A stretch of 7,611 bases of DNA from Psychrilyobacter sp. (GTDB lineage Bacteria; Fusobacteriota; Fusobacteriia; Fusobacteriales; Fusobacteriaceae), in NCBI GenBank assembly GCA_030621995.1, contig JAUXGP010000075.1:1-7611 (forward strand). Reading direction: 5' to 3'. Both the position numbers and the translations under genes were made by a program. The notes beneath the pieces are model-generated. The model searched no databases, was not told where the DNA came from, and saw nothing but the letters and a program-made list of their open reading frames with translations. Positions 1 to 4,203 of this stretch are shown here, piece after piece. The stretch's first letter is position 1, and each line of letters begins with the position of its first letter.

Positions 1-429
1 CGATACTCTGGCTACCTCATCTAACTCATCTACTACTACAGGATCTACAATATACGAAGGTTTTGAGATGGTAGAAGCTATCTCATGGGCTATCCTTCCA
101 CCTAAATTCGATGCATGCTGTCCCAATACTCCTACCTTTAAATCTGCCAGCATATTTTCATTTACTTCATAAGTTCCACCGGCAATCGGTTTTAATAACC
201 CACCCCTGCCTACAACAGCTGCTAATTCATCAAGTTTTATTCCTGATTCAGATACTGCGTCTAAGATAACTTCCCTTCTAAATTCCAATTGATCCGAGAT
301 ACTTTCAAATGGTGCCAACTCCTCGTTTGTATGTCTCAGAGTTTTTTCAAAGATCTCCTTCTCATTTTCATAGATTGCTATCTTTGTAGATGTAGATCCT
401 GGATTGATTGCTAATATTTTGTAACTCAT
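1..429 (-). CDS. buk: Butyrate kinase, N-terminal 143 residues (cut by left window edge)
   Basis: Butyrate kinase converts butyryl phosphate and ADP to butyrate and ATP, the energy-yielding last step of butyrate fermentation in the cytoplasm. My translation from the ATG at 429 is open to base 1 (143 codons; the family is usually about 355 residues). It begins [20 protein letters not shown], the phosphate-binding loop of the acetate/butyrate kinase (ASKHA) superfamily. Further family segments follow: [16 protein letters not shown] near residues 78-93, [18 protein letters not shown] near 107-124, and [14 protein letters not shown] at the cut end. It lies 78 bp after ptb, its usual partner, so the two are probably co-transcribed. 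The start is fixed by a G6 ribosome site at 440-435, five bases before the ATG. Acetate kinase is a less likely alternative, because the GQHASNLGG and [11 protein letters not shown] segments and the ptb partner favour butyrate kinase. No frameshift was seen in the visible part. Confidence 0.93.
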   Translation of the reverse strand, partial: MSYKILAINPGSTSTKIAIYENEKEIFEKTLRHTNEELAPFESISDQLEFRREVILDAVSESGIKLDELAAVVGRGGLLKPIAGGTYEVNENMLADLKVGVLGQHASNLGGRIAHEIASTISKPSYIVDPVVVDELDEVARVS

Positions 430-434
430 TTTTG

Positions 435-440
435 CCCCCC
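435..440 (-). promoter_or_regulatory. G6 ribosome binding site of buk
   Basis: On the minus strand six consecutive G, followed by CAAAA, precede the buk ATG with a 5-base gap. No AGGAGG is present. A G-run can pair with the CCUCC anti-Shine-Dalgarno if one G pairs with U. The same GGGGGGC precedes ptb, so this looks deliberate and not random. Confidence 0.6.
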
Positions 441-442
441 AA

Positions 443-455
443 CGGCTTTTAGCCG
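443..455 (-). other. Short hairpin just upstream of the buk ribosome site
   Basis: Arms CGGCT and AGCCG form a perfect 5-bp, GC-rich stem with a 3-base loop, ending 2 bases before the G6 ribosome site. There is no T-run, so it is not a terminator. It may stabilise the ptb-buk message or affect access to the buk ribosome site; that role is inference. Confidence 0.4.
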
Positions 456-492
456 AATTAATAATTAGTAATTGATAATGAATAATTATTCA
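456..492 (-). repeat. AT-only periodic tract in the ptb-buk spacer
   Basis: Apart from its edges the stretch is nearly pure A/T and repeats a TAATTAY-like unit about every 7 bases (on the minus strand CAATTAC, TAATTAT, TAATTC in a row). It ends in a perfect 14-bp palindrome, TGAATAATTATTCA, at 479-492. It contains no open frame. It may be inert spacer, a low-complexity intergenic repeat or a protein-binding palindrome; nothing in the sequence decides. Confidence 0.4.
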
Positions 493-507
493 GCAGCATA
501 ACCGCTT

Positions 508-1413
508 TTATAATTTACCTGCTGTCATTGCCCCTAATATTATTGAATTTAACTTAGTTTCTTCACTGTCTGCTCTGGAAGTTAAGATAATTGGCGCTGT
601 AGCTCCTACTATCAATCCTGCTCCCTTAGATCTTGCAAAATAAGATATAGATTTATATAGGATATTTCCGCCTTCGATATCCGGAGCCAGCAAAACATCT
701 GCCCTTCCAGCCACTTCATGCTCGATCCCTTTATGTTTAGCTGCCTCTATTGATACGGCATTATCCAGTGCAAAAGGTCCTCCTACTATACAATTTTTTA
801 TCTCACCCCTTTTGCTCATCTCTTCCAGTTCATGTGCGTCCACTGTATCCGGCATCTTCGGGTTCATTTTTTCCTTGGCACAAATACAAGCCACTTTAGG
901 AGTTTCTATTTCCAGGGCACGAGCCACCTTTACAGAGTTATCTATTATTTTTTTCTTAGTTTCCAAGTCCGGTGCTATATTCATAGCCGCGTCTGTAATA
1001 AAAAACAACCTGTCATAGTTTTCAATTTCAAATACAGCAACATGAGATAGTATCCCCTCTCCTCTAAGCCCAATTTCCCTGTCCAATGCAGCTTTCAACA
1101 CTACACCTGTATCGACCAATCCTTTCATCAGCATATCCGCTCTTCCACTAGATACCTCTATCACAGCCTGTCTGGCAGCTTCTACATCATTTTTTTTGTC
1201 GATGATTTTGTAGTTAGCCAGATCTATATTCAGCTCCTTGGCTATCTTTTCTATCTTGGCAGCATCTCCTACTAATATTCCATCTACTACACCTTTTTTC
1301 CTGGCTTCCTCCACAGATAACAATACTTCCCTATCTTGAGCCACAGCTACAGAGATAATCTTTTTTCCCTCCTGCTGTTGTGCTTTCGATAATATTTCTT
1401 CAAAACTTTTCAT
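508..1413 (-). CDS. ptb: Phosphate butyryltransferase (phosphotransbutyrylase)
   Basis: Ptb exchanges CoA for phosphate on butyryl-CoA, giving butyryl phosphate for butyrate kinase. The 301-residue length fits the family (about 300). Conserved PTA/PTB-family stretches are MLMKGLVDTGVVLKAALD near residues 94-111, SHVAVFEI and LFFITDAAMNIAPD in the middle, VGGPFALDNAVS near 210-221, ADVLLAPDIEGGNILYKS near 239-256 and TSRADSEETKLNSI near the end. The short length, without an N-terminal extension, and the adjacent buk favour phosphotransbutyrylase over phosphotransacetylase, though substrate choice cannot be read with certainty. The start at 1413 lies 6 bases after an unusual G6 ribosome site and matches the normal family N-terminus. 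The gene follows the LolD-like ATPase gene by 199 bp that hold repeats, a promoter-like pair and an AT-rich hairpin. Confidence 0.94.
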   Translation of the reverse strand: MKSFEEILSKAQQQEGKKIISVAVAQDREVLLSVEEARKKGVVDGILVGDAAKIEKIAKELNIDLANYKIIDKKNDVEAARQAVIEVSSGRADMLMKGLVDTGVVLKAALDREIGLRGEGILSHVAVFEIENYDRLFFITDAAMNIAPDLETKKKIIDNSVKVARALEIETPKVACICAKEKMNPKMPDTVDAHELEEMSKRGEIKNCIVGGPFALDNAVSIEAAKHKGIEHEVAGRADVLLAPDIEGGNILYKSISYFARSKGAGLIVGATAPIILTSRADSEETKLNSIILGAMTAGKL

Positions 1414-1419
1414 CTTACG

Positions 1420-1425
1420 CCCCCC
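1420..1425 (-). promoter_or_regulatory. G6 ribosome binding site of ptb
   Basis: Six G in a row, then CGTAAG, precede the ptb ATG with a 6-base gap. It is the same GGGGGGC seen before buk and differs from the AGGAGG of uvrA and rpsO. It supports the ATG at 1413 as the start. Confidence 0.6.
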
Positions 1426-1445
1426 GGTTATATTTCATACAAACT

Positions 1446-1480
1446 AAAAACTTATAACTACTATATAAAGTAATTATAAG
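1446..1480 (-). terminator. AT-rich hairpin with T5 upstream of ptb: weak terminator, attenuator or operator
   Basis: Arms 1469-1480 and 1451-1462 form a 12-pair stem, with 11 Watson-Crick pairs and one that is G-U in the minus-strand RNA, closing a 6-base loop. Reading leftwards, the stem is followed directly by TTTTT (1450-1446), the layout of an intrinsic terminator. Only two pairs are G-C, so it would be weak. It lies between the promoter-like site at 1582-1555 and ptb, so it could end the ABC transcript, attenuate ptb, or simply be an operator-like palindrome. Confidence 0.35.
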
Positions 1481-1514
1481 ATTTTAATCTATAAATTCTA
1501 TTTTAAACTCTCCA

Positions 1515-1578
1515 CACAAAGATCACCAAGAATAATTAACAACCGCTATACCTCTTTATACCCTTCGTGTTCTTCGTG
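1515..1578 (-). repeat. Imperfect inverted repeat of CACNAAG 9-nt units
   Basis: Arm 1515-1533 reads CACAAAGAT then CACCAAGAA on the plus strand. Arm 1560-1578 reads CACGAAGAA then CACGAAGGG on the minus strand. The arms pair at 14 of 19 positions, and at 17 of 19 if G-U pairs in the minus-strand RNA are counted. The loop is 26 bases. In each arm the units start exactly 9 bases apart. No open frame uses the region. Confidence 0.6.
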
Positions 1579-1582
1579 TCAA
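1555..1582 (-). promoter_or_regulatory. Possible sigma-70 promoter for ptb-buk
   Basis: The minus strand reads TTGACA (1582-1577), a 16-base spacer, then TATAAA (1560-1555), which are 6/6 and 5/6 matches to consensus. Transcription would start near 1548 and give a leader of about 135 nt before ptb. The site lies inside one arm of the 9-nt-unit repeat, so the match could be a by-product of the repeat; TTGACAC also ends two other repeat arms that have no good -10. Confidence 0.45.
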
Positions 1583-1612
1583 GGTTCATTCAAACTTATT
1601 TTTTTAAATTTT

Positions 1613-2302
1613 CTAATCAGTTACCAGTTCTAATTTCCCCTTAGTCAGATGATACCTTTTATCTGTGATATTTGCCAGTTCCGTACTATGGGTCACCACT
1701 ATTATAGTTTGGTTCTTCTCTCTGCATATTTTCCTCAGGAGGTTATGGATTACCTCACTGGTTTCCTCATCTAAATTCCCTGTAGGCTCATCGGCTAATA
1801 TTATCTTAGGTTCATTTATTAAAGCCCTGGCTATGGCTACCCTTTGTTTTTCTCCACCAGACAATTCTGTAGGTTTATGGTCCAGTCGATCTCCCAACTG
1901 CATCTCTATAAGCAGTTCTGCTGCTCTTCTTTTTACCTCTTCACGGCTTTTTTTCTTCCCGATAAGACCTGGCAGCATGACATTTTCCAGGGCTGTAAAT
2001 TCTGGTAAAAGGTAGTGAAATTGAAATATAAATCCCAACATCTCATTTCTCAGGAGGTCTATCTTTGAGCTATGTGCCTTACTTACATTTTGACCTGCAT
2101 AGTATACATCTCCCGAATCCGGCCTGTCCAGCATCCCAATCATATTTAAAAATGTAGTTTTCCCCGAACCGGATTTTCCCAGCACCGAAACAAATTCTCC
2201 CTTGTTTATCTCAAAATCCAAATCATTTAATATATGTATATCTCTTTTTTTATCCTTATAGTGTTTATTTAACTTTTCTATCTTTAGTATTATATTAGAC
2301 AT
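1613..2302 (-). CDS. lolD: LolD-like ABC transporter ATP-binding protein
   Basis: This is the ATPase subunit of a type VII (MacB/LolCDE-like) transporter; it hydrolyses ATP to drive its membrane partner, encoded just upstream. All ABC motifs are intact in 229 residues: Walker A GKSGSGKT (42-49), Q-loop Gln94, signature LSGGE (147-151), Walker B ILADEP with Asp171 and Glu172, D-loop, and H-loop His205. The Q-loop region FQFHYLLPEFTALENVMLP (93-111) resembles LolD more than MacB or FtsE, which suggests lipoprotein release from the inner membrane. The substrate is unproven because no lipoprotein-pathway genes are nearby. The ATG at 2302 has AGGAG seven bases upstream; a nearer ATG at 2308 is out of frame and stops after four codons. 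It is probably co-transcribed with the permease despite the 225-bp gap. Confidence 0.93.
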   Translation of the reverse strand: MSNIILKIEKLNKHYKDKKRDIHILNDLDFEINKGEFVSVLGKSGSGKTTFLNMIGMLDRPDSGDVYYAGQNVSKAHSSKIDLLRNEMLGFIFQFHYLLPEFTALENVMLPGLIGKKKSREEVKRRAAELLIEMQLGDRLDHKPTELSGGEKQRVAIARALINEPKIILADEPTGNLDEETSEVIHNLLRKICREKNQTIIVVTHSTELANITDKRYHLTKGKLELVTD

Positions 2303-2328
2303 TTTTCATCTCCTATTTTTCAAAACAC

Positions 2329-2450
2329 TTGACACGGATTCCACAAATTTTAAATCCAATTTTCACAGATTATTTTCTTTTAATAACAACTCATACATTA
2401 CAAGCTTTATCTCTGTGTTAATCCTTTTCTATCTGTGGCATCTGTGTCAA
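2329..2450 (-). repeat. Long imperfect inverted repeat of CACNGAT 9-nt units
   Basis: The outer arms 2329-2348 and 2431-2450 pair at 17 of 20 positions, each beginning TTGACAC. Further inside, CACAGA at 2364-2369 pairs with TCTGTG at 2412-2417. Units start at 2333, 2342 and 2364 in one arm (offsets 0, 9, 31) and at 2446, 2437 and 2417 in the other (offsets 0, 9, 29), so the two arms are inverted copies of the same layout. The loop is AT-rich and non-coding. The element sits wholly in the permease-ATPase spacer and may fold in the mRNA. Confidence 0.65.
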
Positions 2451-2459
2451 AAAATAATT

Positions 2460-2487
2460 TCATTCGTGTCTATTAGCGACATTAGTG
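2460..2487 (-). repeat. Short direct array of CACNAAT-type units
   Basis: On the minus strand three units follow each other: CACTAATGT (from 2487), CGCTAATAG (from 2478) and CACGAATGA (from 2468), spaced 9 and 10 bases. It adjoins the larger inverted repeat and seems to be a third sub-family of the same 9-nt unit, here without an inverted partner. A pyrimidine-rich run (2494-2508 on the plus strand) separates it from the permease stop. No terminator or gene was found in the rest of the spacer. Confidence 0.5.
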
Positions 2488-2527
2488 ATTCAGTTTTTTT
2501 CCTTTTTTAGTTTAAGCCGCAGATTCC

Positions 2528-3694
2528 TTAATCATATTTCAGTGCTTCCACTACCTGTAATTTCGCTGCCTTATATGCCGGGAAAATACTGGATAAAAAT
2601 ATAATAACTATATTTGCTCCTACTATTATAAATACTTCCTTGGAAGTTATCTCTACAGGTATCTTATTTAAATAATATATATTGGTTATCTGATTTATTG
2701 TATTGTCCTTTACATACCAGAGGATCCCCCCTGATGTACTGAGACCGACCAAGATTCCTAAAGATCCCAGGAAAAGTCCTTCCAGCATAAATATTCTCAT
2801 TATATTTTTACTGCTGAACCCCATAGATCTCATTATTCCAATATCTCTTGTTTTTTCCTTGACCAGCATATTTAATATTACCCATACTACAAATCCTGCA
2901 ATGATGACTATCAATGAAAACACCAAAATCATCACTGTTTTTTCCAAAGACAGGGCAGCCAGTAAATTTCTATTTAGGTCTCCCCAAGTTCTGGTGCTCA
3001 TATCGGTTTTTATTCGGATCTCCCCTGAAAGTTTTGTTGCACTATATACATCATCTAAAAATACCTCTAAACTGGTGACCGTATCACCGGTATAGGATAA
3101 AATTTGTACAGCTCGCAGCGGAACTATTATCATACTGGTGTCATATTCATAGTATCCCGACTGGAAAACTCCTACTATGGTCAGATACATCTCCCTGTTA
3201 TCAGCAGATACCACAGTAATTCTGTCTCCTAATTTTGCTCCCAGCTGATCAAATAATTCCTTTCCTATCAAAAATTCTGTAGGTTTTTTTATATTCATTG
3301 TTCCGGCAACTATTTTTTTATCCAGGTTCATAGCTGTCTTGGCATCATCAAAATCCAATCCGTTTATCTTTACTCCCGATACGTAGGAGCCAAAAATACC
3401 ATGATACTTTAAGATCCCCTGGGTAGAAATCTGCGGCACTACCCCCTTTACACCTTTTACCGACTCTATCTGTGTCTGCAGCTCCCTGTAGTCATCTATG
3501 GCTTCCCCGTCCTTTGTGGCTACTATATGGGAACTTATCGACAGTATACTGTCTACCATATTTTTATCCAGCCCATTGGCTATTCCTATGGAAACTGTAA
3601 GTACAGTTACACCGATAGCTACCCCCAATATGGCTATTATACTCTGTCTTTTCCTCTCTAAAATATGCTTTTTAGCTATAAAAAATTCTATCAT
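2528..3694 (-). CDS. FtsX/MacB/LolCE-type ABC transporter permease
   Basis: This inner-membrane subunit should transmit ATP-driven movement of the LolD-like partner to its extracytoplasmic domain. From the Met at 3694 it has 388 residues. There is one N-terminal membrane helix (about 19-41), a roughly 210-residue extracytoplasmic domain, then three C-terminal helices (about 254-277, 301-328, 353-373). The cytoplasmic EKTRDIGIMRSMGFS segment (about 279-293) and the ending PAYKAAKLQVVEALKYD are typical of the family. Only one permease is present, so a homodimer is likely, unlike the LolC/LolE heterodimer of enterobacteria. The frame is open up to an ATG at 3739, but that ATG precedes the predicted transcription start. 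The Met at 3694 gives the usual short family N-terminus, although its GGAGG lies 15 bases away. A non-standard ATT start at 3700 would be better spaced. Confidence 0.9.
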   Translation of the reverse strand: MIEFFIAKKHILERKRQSIIAILGVAIGVTVLTVSIGIANGLDKNMVDSILSISSHIVATKDGEAIDDYRELQTQIESVKGVKGVVPQISTQGILKYHGIFGSYVSGVKINGLDFDDAKTAMNLDKKIVAGTMNIKKPTEFLIGKELFDQLGAKLGDRITVVSADNREMYLTIVGVFQSGYYEYDTSMIIVPLRAVQILSYTGDTVTSLEVFLDDVYSATKLSGEIRIKTDMSTRTWGDLNRNLLAALSLEKTVMILVFSLIVIIAGFVVWVILNMLVKEKTRDIGIMRSMGFSSKNIMRIFMLEGLFLGSLGILVGLSTSGGILWYVKDNTINQITNIYYLNKIPVEITSKEVFIIVGANIVIIFLSSIFPAYKAAKLQVVEALKYD

Positions 3695-3727
3695 ATTAAT
3701 GTTAATCACCCTCCGTCTGTTACCAAA

Positions 3728-3756
3728 ATTATACAACATAAAAACTGTTTGTACAA
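3728..3756 (-). promoter_or_regulatory. Promoter of the ABC transporter genes
   Basis: TTGTAC (3756-3751), a 17-base spacer and a perfect TATAAT (3733-3728) lie between the rpsO terminator and the permease. The expected start near 3721 leaves a leader of about 27 nt that still contains GGAGGG (3714-3709). The -35 is poor (3/6), but the perfect -10 and the position after a terminator support it. Confidence 0.6.
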
Positions 3757-3757
3757 T

Positions 3758-3785
3758 AAAAAAAAGACAGGTCCAAGACCTGTCT
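3758..3785 (-). terminator. Intrinsic terminator of rpsO
   Basis: A perfect 9-bp stem, AGACAGGTC with GACCTGTCT, and a 3-base loop are followed on the minus strand by seven more T (3764-3758). It starts 6 bases after the rpsO stop. It should isolate rpsO from the transporter genes. Confidence 0.93.
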
Positions 3786-3791
3786 AATTAA

Positions 3792-4055
3792 TTACTTTCT
3801 TATTCCTAATTTAGAGATTAACGTTCTGTAACCTGCTAAATCTTTCTTGATCATGTAGTCTAATAATCTTCTTCTCTTACCAACCATTTTCATTAATCCT
3901 AATCTAGAATGATGATCCTTCTTGTTAGTTCTTAAGTGATCAGTTAAGTGATTGATTCTCTCAGTTAATATAGCTACTTGTACCTCAGTACACCCTGTAT
4001 CAGTTGCTGATTTTCCGAAATCTTTGATGATTTCTGCTTTAGTTCTCATTGCCAT
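3792..4055 (-). CDS. rpsO: Small ribosomal subunit protein S15
   Basis: S15 binds the central domain of 16S rRNA early in 30S assembly. The 87-residue product matches the family length (about 85-89) and carries its hallmarks: [19 protein letters not shown] (18-36), [28 protein letters not shown] (helical rRNA-binding core) and the basic C-terminal LGIRK. The ATG at 4055 has AGGAGG eight bases upstream; the second ATG (4049) would leave 14, so MAMRTK is the likelier N-terminus even though many relatives start at MRTK. It is transcribed from its own strong promoter after uvrA and ends at a strong terminator. The common downstream partner pnp is not here. S15 often represses its own translation, and the leader is long enough for such control, but no known fold could be assigned. 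Confidence 0.97.
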   Translation of the reverse strand: MAMRTKAEIIKDFGKSATDTGCTEVQVAILTERINHLTDHLRTNKKDHHSRLGLMKMVGKRRRLLDYMIKKDLAGYRTLISKLGIRK

Positions 4056-4127
4056 TGTTTGTTCCTCCTAAAAATTAAATTATCCAAACCAAGCCAAGGG
4101 CGACACCCCAAAACCTAGATATGAATT
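4056..4127 (-). promoter_or_regulatory. rpsO 5' leader, possible S15 autoregulatory region
   Basis: The predicted leader is about 72 nt. It has a G/C-rich middle (minus-strand GGGGTGTCGCCCTTGG, 4109-4094) in otherwise AT-rich DNA and a terminal AGGAGG. GGGU and GCCC can close a small hairpin with a GUC loop. S15 leaders in several phyla bind S15 through unrelated folds, so regulation here is plausible but not shown. Confidence 0.3.
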
Positions 4128-4133
4128 CAAAGT

Positions 4134-4162
4134 ATTATAACAAAATAATCACATCTTGTAAA
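4134..4162 (-). promoter_or_regulatory. Strong sigma-70-type promoter of rpsO
   Basis: TTTACA (4162-4157), a 17-base spacer and TATAAT (4139-4134) match consensus at 5/6 and 6/6, with an extended -10 TG one base before TATAAT. Transcription should start near 4127. It lies about 40 bases past the uvrA stop, giving rpsO expression independent of uvrA. Confidence 0.87.
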
Positions 4163-4203
4163 GGAGGTTTTTTCTATGAACGCTCCTAAGATTCTTTTGC
4201 TTT

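Noticed and set aside
812..1050. Plus-strand frames of 68 and 72 codons inside ptb
   Set aside because: They are antisense to a well-supported gene, overlap each other in different frames, lack ribosome sites and look like no known protein.
2431..2450. Promoter from the perfect TTGACA at 2450-2445 for the ATPase gene
   Set aside because: No acceptable -10 is found 15-19 bases downstream on the minus strand.
1515..2487. CRISPR array
   Set aside because: Units are only 9 nt, degenerate, in both orientations and without unique spacers of 30 or so bases; no cas gene is present.
2303..2527. A missed small gene in the permease-ATPase spacer
   Set aside because: I found no frame there with a ribosome site and start in a sensible position; the four-codon frame at 2308 only overlaps the ATPase ribosome site.
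4162..4187. Terminator after uvrA (AGGAG ... CTCCT)
   Set aside because: Only a 5-bp stem with a long loop and no T-run; the CTCCTTT overlaps the rpsO -35 region.
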